NCBI RefSeq assembly: GCF_002079055.1
Contig: NC_047501.1
Location: 620,001-684,000 of the forward strand
Origin: Saccharomyces paradoxus
Taxonomy: Eukaryota; Ascomycota; Saccharomycetes; Saccharomycetales; Saccharomycetaceae
Direction: 5' to 3'
DNA: 64,000 nt
Below, piece after piece: positions 1-11,757 of this stretch; within the stretch, counting starts at the first letter, position 1; every line of letters begins with the position of its first letter. A program made the position numbers and the translations under genes. The notes below the pieces were generated by a model, which was not told the DNA's origin, did not search any database, and was given only the letters and a program-made list of their open reading frames with translations.

Positions 1-1564
1 CATCAAATCTATGAGGGTAAGAATGATGGAAGACCTCCGGATCATTACCGAGAGCAACAAAGAAAGTTGCTGTACCCGATCTGATAGCTTCTGTTGCGAT
101 ATTGCAAATCTGTAAAGCAATAACAAATGAGAAAGCCATTAGGGCACCATTATAGGCACCGTTTGAGTTGTATTGAGGCGACGTAAACCGTAGATATAAG
201 AACGTGAACAAGGCGGTCATATAACTGGCAAACATTGCAAATAAACCCAGTGCAATGTTAATTAGATTATCATTAATTAGGGCATCCATTCCCTTTTCTC
301 TTAACATATACCAGGTTTCTTTAGCGGCTCTTAAATAAGGTTTACCATAAAGAGCGATGAAAGAGTATGCATAATGATTGAAATACTCAGCCACCCACTT
401 AAGGAAGCCAATAATCCAGTCAAACACCATAAACAAAATCTGGATGGCAATTTGGCCGCCACCATTGGAGGTGACATCCTTTCTAATCATTTGTAATACT
501 TGTTTCAACAGTTCGATCAAAGCAACTAGCAAAGAACCAAAGCAAATGGAACCGAACGAGTAAGTCATGGCTCTTTTGAGTGCCCCAAATGCAGGCCACC
601 TTGGCATTCCTTGGTCAGACTTTGACATGTAGTACCAGCTGCCAAAGACGCCGGAAATAACACAATGGATGACGTTTCTTATTACTTCAGAGATATAATA
701 GCCACAGAAGAACACCACAACCAAGACACCGATCAATTTCGAATGGGAACAGCTGCCACCAGAGACGTCACAGCCCCCGTTGGAACTATTGGGGTCATAT
801 TTTATGTAGGTAGCCACAATGACTGCGGAGAAGAGAAACCCAAAGGCACTGGCAACAATGGCTCCGATAAATGAAACAAAGAAAATCTGAGGACATTTCT
901 TCATGGCATCGACAACGACCTTCAATACCGCCACGGAAAGGGGAATTCTAGACCTCATGCCCCAATAGCACCACGCGGTCATGAACGTAAAAACCAAAAA
1001 CACAATCCCTGCAGACCAGTACCTCAAAGACATGTACATAATGGCGGTCCCAAGAGAAGCCACTAGGTTGATGATCATACCGCAATATATAAATTGCTTC
1101 GGAAAAATCCGACAGAGCGTAAGGCCCAAAACGGAGAATATCAGGGCAATAATGCACACGAAAACTAACAAGATGGCAGCATTGGTGTTTAATGTACCAG
1201 TATCGACCCCGTCATATATCCCGGAACCCGTACTGCTATAGGTTTGGGACCATGCCCTTAAGGTGATGGCGGCAATGGCGATGAATCCTCCTACGGTGCA
1301 CAGGAAAAGAATGGTGAACGGCCAGTCGTTCCACCTAGGTTTATTGTCATTTTCAGTGGGGAAAGCCTCGTCAAAGCTGCCTATAGGAGCCCCACTCGTT
1401 TTGGAGTTCAGATTGTAATATTGATCCTGTCTAAAATGGTACGGCGTCTGGCCATCGTTGGTGTTCGCCGCGGCCGAGTTCTCGGACGAGCTGGGCGGCC
1501 TGTGGTTAGGATCATACGCTGGAGGTGGCTGCGGAGGCCTTTCGTATTTTTCATTCAATGGCAT
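1..1564 (-). CDS. PNS1: PNS1, choline-transporter-like membrane protein (3' end beyond window)
   Basis: The frame opens at ATG 1562-1564 and stays open to base 1, giving about 521 codons. The S. cerevisiae protein has about 539 residues by recall, so only some 18 C-terminal residues are missing. The N-terminus is hydrophilic and rich in Pro, Asn and Ser (begins MPLNEKYERPPQPPPAYDP). It is followed by about ten hydrophobic segments separated by short loops, the layout of the CTL/SLC44 family. The last residues visible read NDPEVFHHSYPHRFD, a conserved tail of the family. Pns1 is a plasma-membrane protein named for similarity to choline transporters, but choline transport by the yeast protein is not established. 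The large spacer upstream carries two stress-element-like CCCCT motifs. Identification rests on protein recall and synteny with YRR1. Confidence 0.95.
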   Translation of the reverse strand, partial: MPLNEKYERPPQPPPAYDPNHRPPSSSENSAAANTNDGQTPYHFRQDQYYNLNSKTSGAPIGSFDEAFPTENDNKPRWNDWPFTILFLCTVGGFIAIAAITLRAWSQTYSSTGSGIYDGVDTGTLNTNAAILLVFVCIIALIFSVLGLTLCRIFPKQFIYCGMIINLVASLGTAIMYMSLRYWSAGIVFLVFTFMTAWCYWGMRSRIPLSVAVLKVVVDAMKKCPQIFFVSFIGAIVASAFGFLFSAVIVATYIKYDPNSSNGGCDVSGGSCSHSKLIGVLVVVFFCGYYISEVIRNVIHCVISGVFGSWYYMSKSDQGMPRWPAFGALKRAMTYSFGSICFGSLLVALIELLKQVLQMIRKDVTSNGGGQIAIQILFMVFDWIIGFLKWVAEYFNHYAYSFIALYGKPYLRAAKETWYMLREKGMDALINDNLINIALGLFAMFASYMTALFTFLYLRFTSPQYNSNGAYNGALMAFSFVIALQICNIATEAIRSGTATFFVALGNDPEVFHHSYPHRFD

Positions 1565-2482
1565 AACGTATTACTCTACCTATGATTATAGTTACTATCG
1601 ATTGTCCTAAACTGAAATATGCACGTTCAAGTTCTTTTTGGCGGGCAAATAAAAAAAAGTTAAAAAGAAATATAGAAGCTCCCAATCTCTATGATGTCTT
1701 AGAAGCTGAATTACGACCGAACTACAAATTCAACGGATTTCCATATATAAAATATAAGTGGGCTACGTACAAGGATATATGCCTCTGATGATAATCTTAT
1801 ATATAGCCAAACTGTTAGACCATTACGCAAACAGCAAACCCCTTAAACCCCTCAAGGATCTACTGACGGATGAATCCTGTTAGAAGGGTACATACCACAA
1901 AAAAAAAAGAAAAAAAAGTTTCTGCAGTAATTAGCTGTGGTGGACTTCTTTTTTTCGGTCTGCAATCAAAACTGTACGGTGCCGCGCGGGGTCTCTTACA
2001 CAGTACCCATTACGTGTGGTAACTCCGCTGGCGCAGTGCGCCGCTCGTTGCAGAGGCTCTGTGAAAGGAAATATATCCTCAGGTATTCCGCTCGAAGGGA
2101 TGGTGAATAGTAGCAGTAAACTTACCCAGAATCTGCTTTAGCGGATAATGACTCAGTTTTCGGTGGAATTGCTCACTTATGCGTGAGACACGTCGAAGCG
2201 CAGGAGATAGAGAAAAATATGTAGCCGTGCGGCTGTATTATGTGGTGCACGGATGCAGAATAGTCAGGCTTACAGCTTTGGGCAGTAATTGAGCAGTTCT
2301 ATATCTGACGAATGTGAACTTTTCAAAAATATTCTGTAGCTAGTTAAACCGTTATTTTCTGTCACGTGGGGTCCATCATCTAAGTGGTTTCATAATCTGA
2401 ATAATTATATAGGCATCAGATCATAAAAAAGAACTAAAAAAGGCGTTACAGTAGTCGCTCATAAGTCGGCTTCGACTTGGCA
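1565..2482. other. Spacer between PNS1 start and YRR1 stop
   Basis: This spacer is the PNS1 promoter side plus the YRR1 3' flank. It holds A-rich tracts near 1899-1919, a GC-rich patch around 1980-2050, and a CACGTG E-box at 2363-2368. The only ATG-started frame near the PNS1 side (1582-1788, plus strand, 68 codons) lies in the promoter and shows no recognisable protein features. I see no RNA gene or transposon relic. Confidence 0.6.
1839..1852. promoter_or_regulatory. Two STRE-like CCCCT motifs upstream of PNS1
   Basis: CCCCT occurs at 1839-1843 and again at 1848-1852, about 280 bp upstream of the PNS1 ATG. Read on the minus strand, the gene's own strand, these are AGGGG, the Msn2/Msn4 stress-response core. 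Paired STREs are a common functional arrangement, but the 5-bp core is frequent by chance. Confidence 0.35.
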
Positions 2483-4927
2483 TTACTTGTCTTCGTAATC
2501 ATCAAAAAGGGTGGAAAACTCCGACTGATTAACCAATTCTTCCCAGCCTGAGTTATAATTGGTCCAAAATTCATCTGTCAACATCTGGATAATCTCTGAT
2601 TGACTCTTTGTATGGTTCTTATTCTCACCAGGTGTAGGGGACATCGGAATTATTGAAGGGGTGGGGGTTGGAACTGCAAGGTTGACATCCTGCTGCTGCT
2701 GCTGCTGCTTATCGCTCACAGTTTTAGGTTCTGGTGATGAATGATCGCCCTGTGGATCTAGTTCTTGTTTGATTTGTGCCAGCCATGTTTCTTCGGTCAG
2801 CTTTCTGAATTCAATGACGTTGCCAAGAATGGTTCTATAAGTCCTCTCAATAGCCAGCTCTACTACAAATTGCGGCGATCTGTGCATTGTGCGTATCAAT
2901 TCTTTATCTCCCGCTGTGAATAAGCGATCGAAGATTGTCGAGTACAACCTCATTGCTGTACCCAAGGATAGATCCTTGTCTAAAGGAACGGTCATTCTGG
3001 TCAAATCCGACCATCCAACTTCCATATCGTTGGATAGACATATCCCATTTTCGAAAAGCGTCAATTTGAAGTAACTCAAGGAACAAAAAAACACCAAGGT
3101 TTTGGAAAAAAGCCCCGCCGTGAGGCTCATCGATAACGCCATATGTGGCGGTAAATGCGGATAGGAGGTTTTGAATTTCTCTGGGTGAAGTGCTTTGTCG
3201 ATACGATAGCATCGAATTGTGGTATTAACAATGATGGAAAAATTGATTAAAACCAATTGAAACGTATTATTTTTGGACTCTATGTTTCTGGCTTTCAGCA
3301 CAGAATGTACTAGTGCATAGAACGATAATAATAATCCCACTGCCATACTTATAATTCTAGTTTCTCTCAGTGGGACTTCCACCGATTGGTTTTCATCTGT
3401 GTAATGTCCAAGCGGGCCAAGTTCTTCTTCTACAAAATTGATGATTTGCTTGGAAAAGGCCTTTAAATCCGGGAATTTCTCTCTATCGTAAAGAGCAAAC
3501 AACATTGGCCTTGCCATCCTTAAATACCTTTTGAGCTTTCCCTCATATGTTTTGCTTTGACTATTCAATATGCAATAATCTTGCTTTTCGTCTAGGTAAA
3601 ATTTGTTAATCAATAAGGGTCTGCCAATATTACAAGACATGCTGTAATCAATTAATATTGCCATTAACCAGACATTTTCTAAACTTTCGATGCTACCCAT
3701 GAAAATCTCTTGATCTTTGAAAGTTTCTCTGATATTTAAATGCAACCCTATTGTGGTAACCGTGGTAAATAAAGATTCATTTAGGTTAATCAAATGGGAA
3801 CCATCTCCACCGAATGAATGAATTTCGCGATGGTAGTAGAACAGTATTAACATTTGAGCACGCTCAACATAGAACACCTTGGCGGTGGAGGCACCATTTA
3901 GAAAAGTAAAAAGCTTCTCAATCGGGATTGGGACATTCGCATGGAAATATTTCAGACATAGGATTAATAGTATCACAGCAGCTTTGTAGTAATTATTTTT
4001 TGAATTCGATAAAATATAGACTATGGACCTGTCACCATTCGCGTTTACCTCTTTTTCCGGCATGAAATAATCCAGAAAGTCTCTTCTAACTTTTGCCTTA
4101 TCAAGAATCATGTTGATCTCATTACATGCTTCGTCACTAAAGAAATCATCTAAAATAGACAAAACTTTGTCATATGATGGTAGGAAGCGGCATATCTGTT
4201 TGATTAATGTATCTGGCTCCCAATTCGACTCGTCCAAAAGACTTAGTTCCCTACACATCGTCTTTTGGTTGTTTTGCTTCCATTTATTTCTTTCTGCTTT
4301 AACCTTTGTCCATAATTGTTTATATTTTTCAATGAACCCCCAATTACTATTTGCAATTTGGGTTCTCATAGAAGTTGGGCCGTATAGTACCGACCTTCCC
4401 GAGTGTTTACTTTGTAAGTAGTACCGGTCAGCATATGGATTTATCACACCATCTGGTAATGGAGATGAAGTTTCAGTAGATGTTTCACATACACTAGTAT
4501 CCAAAGGAGGGAAATTTGGGGAAGTATACATGGAGCTCGCAGACGAATTAGTATTCTTTTCAGATTCTAGAATACGGATTTTGTTTTCCAGGTCTTCAAC
4601 TTTCTTAAGTAACTCGGCGTTAGGATAGGGACCATAGGTTGCTTTCTTTTCGATGTCTTTGTTGAATTCATCAGCGTATTGACATGTCGTTAAATTTCTA
4701 GAAATACATGTAGAACACATAGGTTTCTGTTGATCACAACGAAGTTTCCTCCTTCTGCAAAAGCCACATGATTTTATAAGCTTGTTTCTTTTCTTACCGC
4801 CAGTAGAGGTTGGTGTAACAGAGTTACTTCCATTGGCCCCACCAGCCGTACTATTACCGTTATCGCTTGGTGGCGTAACGTTGGTGGCCTGAAAAGTTCC
4901 CAACAAAGCATCGCTTCTTCTTTTCAT
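2483..4927 (-). CDS. YRR1: YRR1, Zn2Cys6 multidrug-resistance transcription factor
   Basis: A frame of 814 codons encodes a fungal binuclear-zinc-cluster activator. The six ligands are Cys54, Cys57, Cys64, Cys71, Cys74 and Cys82 (C-x2-C-x6-C-x6-C-x2-C-x7-C). A linker and a short coiled stretch follow at about 90-120, then the long middle regulatory region typical of this class. An acidic C-terminal tail (ends SEFSTLFDDYEDK) is a likely activation domain. A six-Gln run encoded by CTG repeats on the plus strand (2690-2708) lies near the C-terminus. Yrr1 activates drug-efflux genes such as SNQ2 and YOR1 and its own promoter. A perfect TCCGCGGA palindrome lies 259 bp upstream of the ATG. YRM1, 12 kb away, shares the same architecture and many motifs. 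The choice between YRR1 and YRM1 rests on synteny (PNS1-YRR1-DDP1). Confidence 0.96.
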   Translation of the reverse strand: MKRRSDALLGTFQATNVTPPSDNGNSTAGGANGSNSVTPTSTGGKKRNKLIKSCGFCRRRKLRCDQQKPMCSTCISRNLTTCQYADEFNKDIEKKATYGPYPNAELLKKVEDLENKIRILESEKNTNSSASSMYTSPNFPPLDTSVCETSTETSSPLPDGVINPYADRYYLQSKHSGRSVLYGPTSMRTQIANSNWGFIEKYKQLWTKVKAERNKWKQNNQKTMCRELSLLDESNWEPDTLIKQICRFLPSYDKVLSILDDFFSDEACNEINMILDKAKVRRDFLDYFMPEKEVNANGDRSIVYILSNSKNNYYKAAVILLILCLKYFHANVPIPIEKLFTFLNGASTAKVFYVERAQMLILFYYHREIHSFGGDGSHLINLNESLFTTVTTIGLHLNIRETFKDQEIFMGSIESLENVWLMAILIDYSMSCNIGRPLLINKFYLDEKQDYCILNSQSKTYEGKLKRYLRMARPMLFALYDREKFPDLKAFSKQIINFVEEELGPLGHYTDENQSVEVPLRETRIISMAVGLLLSFYALVHSVLKARNIESKNNTFQLVLINFSIIVNTTIRCYRIDKALHPEKFKTSYPHLPPHMALSMSLTAGLFSKTLVFFCSLSYFKLTLFENGICLSNDMEVGWSDLTRMTVPLDKDLSLGTAMRLYSTIFDRLFTAGDKELIRTMHRSPQFVVELAIERTYRTILGNVIEFRKLTEETWLAQIKQELDPQGDHSSPEPKTVSDKQQQQQQDVNLAVPTPTPSIIPMSPTPGENKNHTKSQSEIIQMLTDEFWTNYNSGWEELVNQSEFSTLFDDYEDK

Positions 4928-5185
4928 TGTGACGTTATTCTTATTGGCACGGCTGAGGGCGTTAAACTTATCACCTGTCTTGTTTCTTGGTGATCTTGTT
5001 GTTCCTTTGATCTATGCTTCTCTTGTAATTCGAATTTTTGGCTTTTTGGTAATTCGAAGGGGAGATTGTCTATTAGACACGTCAAGTGATGTACAATACT
5101 ATAGATCTCCTGGTCTTGTTAGCTTTTCCCGTATATCAACTCTGCTTCATTACTAATACATGGAACCTTTGAGATTTTTCTAATT

Positions 5186-5193
5186 TCCGCGGA
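5186..5193. promoter_or_regulatory. PDRE/YRRE-type palindrome before YRR1
   Basis: TCCGCGGA is the exact pleiotropic drug-response element bound by Pdr1/Pdr3. With the following T it also fits the looser Yrr1 element (W-CCG-Y-G-K-W-W). It lies 259 bp upstream of the YRR1 ATG, where autoregulation and Pdr1/Pdr3 control of YRR1 are known in S. cerevisiae. Occupancy here is inferred. Confidence 0.75.
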
Positions 5194-5252
5194 TTTAACT
5201 CCGTTCACTATGATTTCTACCAGTATAGCATTGGCAAATCAAGGTTCGTTAC

Positions 5253-5275
5253 ATATATATATATATATATATATA
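5253..5275. repeat. AT dinucleotide microsatellite
   Basis: An uninterrupted alternating A/T run of 23 bp lies in the YRR1-DDP1 promoter spacer. It probably varies in length between strains. Confidence 0.9.
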
Positions 5276-5651
5276 GAGAAGGTATACTGATAATAATTAA
5301 AGTTTCCATATGAGTCTAAGACGATCATGACTAAACTCCCTTCAGCTTGAAAGAGGTTGCTAATGCCAGCATACTCTCAAGATTATAAAAGCTGAATGAG
5401 AAATGTTGGGACAGCGGTAAAGACGATGGCCGCTTGGAAGTCATCCTTCTATCTTCATACAGAAAAGTGTACCGTGTAATAATGTATAAACTGCAAGGAT
5501 ATCTTTCTCTCTTGTAGTTAATAAGAACATCTGCCGCGAGTAACTCCACGTGCCGCTTAATTCTCAATCGTCTCGCGAAGGTAGATACTGTGAGGGGAAC
5601 CACAACTTCAAGACACCAAATTACATTGAAACAATGCGTGGAAGGCTATGA

Positions 5652-6260
<609 letters not shown>

Positions 6261-6347
6261 TTAGCACATACATATATATGTACATACATTATGGCGGTTA
6301 AAGCCACCGCAAACGTACTTGTCTATTCCTTTGAACATATGCTCTTT

Positions 6348-7295
<948 letters not shown>

Positions 7296-7516
7296 TTATT
7301 AGATACGTCCCTTTATTATGTTTACTTGGTTGTTTTACCGCACATGCTAGTATTTCATTTTTTGACTTTCCTTCGACTTTTTTTCCCCATTGTTACCTTA
7401 ACGAAGAGGAACAAAACGAACAAAATACTGAAAGGCGTGTTTAGATAGTCAATAATTTTTGGTTTATTTCAGCAGAACAAGCTACTAACTCGCTTGACAG
7501 TCGGCATATTATAGTC

Positions 7517-9844
7517 ATGGCTGATAGATCTGCTATTCAGTTAATCGATGAAGAGAAAGACTTTCATCAAAGCGCATTACAATACTTTCAACAATGTATT
7601 GGAAATCGTGATGTTGGTCTAGATTATCATGTCATCTCCGTGTTCGGTTCTCAATCGAGTGGTAAATCGACTCTGCTTAACGTCCTGTTCAATACCAACT
7701 TTGATACCATGGATGCTCAGGTGAAAAGACAACAGACTACCAAAGGTATTTGGTTGGCTCACACAAAAGAGGTTAACACAACTATTGAAGTCAACAGTAA
7801 TCGTCCAGATATTTTTGTACTTGATGTTGAAGGTTCCGATGGTTCAGAAAGAGGTGAAGACCAAGATTTCGAGAGAAAAGCAGCTCTGTTTGCCATCGCG
7901 GTATCTGAAGTTCTTATAGTTAATATGTGGGAGCAGCAAATTGGGTTATATCAAGGTAATAATATGGCTTTATTGAAAACAGTTTTTGAAGTCAACCTTT
8001 CCCTATTTGGCAAGAATGATAATGATCACAAGGTGCTGTTACTTTTTGTAATCAGAGACCACGTTGGTGTTACTCCCCTCTCGAGTTTGAGTGATTCTGT
8101 TACAAGAGAATTGGAGAAGATATGGTCAGAGTTAAGCAAACCTGCTGGTTGTGAGGATTCTAGCCTGTACGATTTTTTTGATTTAAAATTTGTCGGACTG
8201 GCTCATAAGTTATTGCAAAAAGACCAATTTACTCAGGATGTCAAGCAATTAGGTGATTCGTTTGTGATGAAAGGTACGGAAAATTATTACTTCAAGCCTC
8301 AATATCACCATAGGTTACCATTAGATGGTTGGACTATGTACGCTGAGAATTGTTGGGATCAAATTGAACATAACAAAGATTTAGATCTTCCAACTCAGCA
8401 AATTTTGGTTGCTAGATTTAAAACCGAGGAAATATCCAATGAAGCTCTGGAAGAATTCATTTCAAAATATGATGAGTCGATTGCTCCCTTAAAGGGTAAT
8501 TTGGGGACTTTAACATCTCAGCTGGTGAAGCTAAAAGAAGAGTGTCTAACAAAATATGATGAACAAGCATCGCGCTATGCAAAAAATGTTTATATGGAGA
8601 AACGAGAAGCTTTAAGTGCAAAGCTGAATTCACATATTTCAGGTACAATAGATGAGTTCTTAGAATCGTTAATGGAAAAACTATGGAAAGATTTAAAATT
8701 AGAGGTATCTTCCAGAGACAAAGCTACTACTTCTTTCGTAGAAAGTGTGGCTACAGGCAAGAGTAAAATTGAGAAAGAATTCATCGAATCAATGGAGGCC
8801 TTTAAGAAGCTAGGGCTGCTAACATCGGATGAAGAGATTACTTGCAAATTTTCCAATGATTCTGAAGAAAGAATTAAGCAACTACGTGATGCTGAATTGA
8901 AAGCAAAAATCAGCCGTATTAGAAAAAATTTGATCCCCGAATTAAAGGATCACGTTATTCATTTACTATCACATCCATCCAAAAGGGTTTGGGACGACAT
9001 AATGGATGATTTTGAATCCACTATTAAAAGCAATCTATTTGCCTATCAAGTGGAGAAAGATAAATATGATTTCAAAATTGGACTTTCAGACGGTGAAAAC
9101 GCAAAGATTTACAAAAATATCAGAATTTTGGCATGGAGAACCTTAGATACCACAGTTCATGACTACTTGAAGATAGATACAATTGTTAGTATATTGAGAG
9201 ACAGGTTTGAAGATGTATTCAGATATGATGCTGAAGGGTCTCCAAGGTTGTGGAAAACAGAAGAAGAGATTGATGGGGCGTTCCGTGTAGGAAAAGAACA
9301 TGCCCTGGAAGTTTTTGAGGTTCTCTCACTTGCCGTAACCTCGGACAGCGTTGAAATTATACCTGATGTACAAATAGCTGAAGAGGAAAATGGCGAGGAC
9401 AATGAAATATACCGAGACAACGAAGGTGTGTTCCATTCCCGTCGTTTCGCACACATCTTGACTGAATTGCAGAAGGAAAATGTTCTAGATCAATTCCGTA
9501 GGCAGATTAACATTACTGTACTGGATTCCAAAAGGTCGATCATCACTACGAGAACGCATATCCCACCTTGGATATACGTTTTGCTAGCTGTATTAGGATG
9601 GAACGAATTTGTGGCTGTCATAAGAAACCCCTTATTTGTAACTCTTACCTTGATCCTGGGGGCGACCTTTTTTGTTATTCATAAGTTCGGCCTATGGGGA
9701 CCTGTTGTTAATGTTGTTCAAAGTGCCGTTGGGGAAACAAGAACTGCAATCAAGGACAAATTAAGAAAATTTGTTGTTGAAGATCATGAAGTGAAAGAGT
9801 CTTTTGAAATGAAGGACTTCTCCAAAAGCGAACAAAAAGAATAA
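7517..9844 (+). CDS. SEY1: SEY1, atlastin/RHD3-type ER fusion GTPase
   Basis: The 775-residue dynamin-like GTPase drives homotypic ER membrane fusion. The P-loop is GSQSSGKST with the nucleotide-binding Lys50. G3 is DVEGSDG, and the G4-type RDH motif lies near residue 185. A long helical-bundle region follows (about 290-670), then two closely spaced membrane segments around 681-727 that form the ER hairpin (IPPWIYVLLAVLGWNEF and LFVTLTLILGATFFVIHKF), and a short cytosolic amphipathic tail. It works with reticulons and Yop1 to shape tubular ER. It is convergent with SWT1. The protein is one residue shorter than the 776 I recall for S. cerevisiae. Confidence 0.97.
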   Translation: MADRSAIQLIDEEKDFHQSALQYFQQCIGNRDVGLDYHVISVFGSQSSGKSTLLNVLFNTNFDTMDAQVKRQQTTKGIWLAHTKEVNTTIEVNSNRPDIFVLDVEGSDGSERGEDQDFERKAALFAIAVSEVLIVNMWEQQIGLYQGNNMALLKTVFEVNLSLFGKNDNDHKVLLLFVIRDHVGVTPLSSLSDSVTRELEKIWSELSKPAGCEDSSLYDFFDLKFVGLAHKLLQKDQFTQDVKQLGDSFVMKGTENYYFKPQYHHRLPLDGWTMYAENCWDQIEHNKDLDLPTQQILVARFKTEEISNEALEEFISKYDESIAPLKGNLGTLTSQLVKLKEECLTKYDEQASRYAKNVYMEKREALSAKLNSHISGTIDEFLESLMEKLWKDLKLEVSSRDKATTSFVESVATGKSKIEKEFIESMEAFKKLGLLTSDEEITCKFSNDSEERIKQLRDAELKAKISRIRKNLIPELKDHVIHLLSHPSKRVWDDIMDDFESTIKSNLFAYQVEKDKYDFKIGLSDGENAKIYKNIRILAWRTLDTTVHDYLKIDTIVSILRDRFEDVFRYDAEGSPRLWKTEEEIDGAFRVGKEHALEVFEVLSLAVTSDSVEIIPDVQIAEEENGEDNEIYRDNEGVFHSRRFAHILTELQKENVLDQFRRQINITVLDSKRSIITTRTHIPPWIYVLLAVLGWNEFVAVIRNPLFVTLTLILGATFFVIHKFGLWGPVVNVVQSAVGETRTAIKDKLRKFVVEDHEVKESFEMKDFSKSEQKE

Positions 9845-10075
9845 TGATATGAAAATGTAGTTTGACCGAACAATTTATTTCAATCCTCTGTTTACTTTTT
9901 TGTTGTTATTATAGTTATTATTATAATTATTTTTCTCCTTGTGTCTATTTGTTTGTATGTAAATATAGGGAACTATTTATATGACATTGAGAGTATATAC
10001 AAATGCATATTGCAAGCTTCTGAGCTGCGTAAGTGGCTTTGGTGAATCTGCGAGATTTACGTGAAGTACAAAGTT

Positions 10076-11446
10076 TCAAATAGATGCAGCGTTTATAGAT
10101 GTTTTCCATTGGTCGATTTGCTTCTCTAATGATTGTTTCTCATCATTAGAGAATTTGCTAAATAAGAAGTGCAATACGTTCTCCCAAAACTGTTCAAATG
10201 TTCTTAAGTCATTCAGGTTCATCGGTTCGGAAGTTAGAACTGCCGGTAAATTCTTCCAGTCATTCCTCTTTATCTTTGAATGGTGGAAAAGTTCTGAAAA
10301 TACAGACACCCAAAACAAATAAACGTAATTTGAAGCTTTTTCTAGTGTGATTAAGTTCTCTGGGCTGTAATCTATGAATTCGATGTCTTCACCATATTCT
10401 TTTCTTAACACATGATCAATAGCAAAAAAAACAGTTTCCTTTATTTGTTCGAAGACATTTTGTAGGACCTGACCTAATGACAAAGGGGACTTTTCTATAC
10501 TAGACGTATAAGTATATGACGAACGGTTGAGATCATGATTCACTGCAGAGTTAGATGGATTAGCAAACCTCAATTGGTTTTCTTCATATGCCTTCATTGC
10601 AATTAGATTTGCATCCATGTTCTCCCTAAATGAAACAGTTAATATATCCTCAGTTAACGCCTTCGTACAAAGGTTCTTATCATTTGAAAGCAAAATAACA
10701 AAACAATTCAAAACCTCTTTGAAATACAAGCAACAGTCCAATATCGAGTCGTCTTTCACACAGTTTGGATTCAATCTTTGCCTTAGTTTTTGACCTATCA
10801 AACCAGAATCTAAATTGGCCAGATTCTTGTAAATCCAATCGTTCCCCCATCTGGCCAATGTCCCTATTGTTCTACCCTGTTCCTTATTAGTCGTACCGTT
10901 ATCGCCCCTAGCGACATCAGGGCTCCTTTTTAGTCCGTCTAGCTCTTGAATTACGGTGGTTGGTATAACAATCAAATGGTGGTAAGTGCTGGATAGCGAT
11001 CTCAACGTTTCTAAAGTATTTAGGTGCGAAATGATGAAGTTGGTGTCAACGACGAAGACAGTTTTCAAAGTAGGTGGGTTTAATAGCGATATACTGTCAT
11101 CAATTTTTTGCGAATGCGCCATCGATTGTGCTTCCAACTTCCTCTGGTTAGAAAGGTATTCAGAAATCATTTCAACGTCGTTTTCATCATTCAGATCATA
11201 CATCGGTATATCGCCATCCTCGTCATGATCTATACAGCCGCTACTATTACCTGACTGGTCTATGTTTTCATGTGAAGATGTGGATGCTATAATGTTATCG
11301 ATGTCTTGAACCGTATATTTACCGTGCGGCCTTGAGCCAGCGATTTCTTTAATAGATTCGGAAATTCTGTGAGATACCGAACCATTGAAAGGGTTTGATG
11401 TCATATGGTTGCTACCTTCTGGAAAAGCTTGTTTCTCATCAGTCAT
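10076..11446 (-). CDS. SWT1: SWT1, PIN-domain RNA endoribonuclease of nuclear mRNA surveillance
   Basis: The 456-residue protein has a PIN nuclease domain at about 128-265. It opens with the strand VFVVDTNFIISHL, whose Asp near 131 is the first metal ligand, followed by VIPTTVIQELDGLK and later DDSILDCCLYF and LLSNDKNLC. The C-terminal helical part (about 310-450) matches the HEPN-like region of the family. Swt1 transiently associates with nuclear pores and degrades unspliced or faulty transcripts, linked to TREX and THO. The N-terminal 120 residues are acidic and low in complexity. It is convergent with SEY1 (231 bp apart). Confidence 0.94.
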   Translation of the reverse strand: MTDEKQAFPEGSNHMTSNPFNGSVSHRISESIKEIAGSRPHGKYTVQDIDNIIASTSSHENIDQSGNSSGCIDHDEDGDIPMYDLNDENDVEMISEYLSNQRKLEAQSMAHSQKIDDSISLLNPPTLKTVFVVDTNFIISHLNTLETLRSLSSTYHHLIVIPTTVIQELDGLKRSPDVARGDNGTTNKEQGRTIGTLARWGNDWIYKNLANLDSGLIGQKLRQRLNPNCVKDDSILDCCLYFKEVLNCFVILLSNDKNLCTKALTEDILTVSFRENMDANLIAMKAYEENQLRFANPSNSAVNHDLNRSSYTYTSSIEKSPLSLGQVLQNVFEQIKETVFFAIDHVLRKEYGEDIEFIDYSPENLITLEKASNYVYLFWVSVFSELFHHSKIKRNDWKNLPAVLTSEPMNLNDLRTFEQFWENVLHFLFSKFSNDEKQSLEKQIDQWKTSINAASI

Positions 11447-11757
11447 GGGTTTGCGAAGCAGACGGAACCGCTAATGGTTGGGCCACGTATATAAATTCTT
11501 GTCCAGCATAGAAGACATATAAATAACAACTTACGCGAGAGAACTCAATATATTCAAAAAGTATATCGACGCGAGTACGGTTTTTCGCACTTAAATACTC
11601 GGTTAATATATCTATTACGAGTTACAATAGAGCTATTAGTAATATTGTATTATAGTGATGTACTATTTAGAGGAGACATATATAAGAAAACAAAAGGCAC
11701 AAATATATAAGATAGATGTTTTGTATAGCTGCAACCTTCAATCTGCAAATACGTTTC
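11447..11757. other. SWT1 promoter and RPS28A 3' flank
   Basis: A 311-bp AT-rich spacer contains the SWT1 upstream region and the RPS28A downstream region. I see no ORF, RNA gene or transposon relic. Confidence 0.6.

Noticed and set aside
981-1241. 86-codon plus-strand frame inside PNS1
   Set aside because: It is antisense to a clearly conserved membrane-protein gene and has no independent support.
2361-2480. GTCACGTG at 2361-2368 followed by AT-rich DNA, resembling centromere element CDEI and CDEII
   Set aside because: No CDEIII-like sequence (TGTTT-TG-TTTCCGAA type) follows at the right distance, and the synteny is mid-arm. It is more likely a Cbf1/Pho4 E-box.
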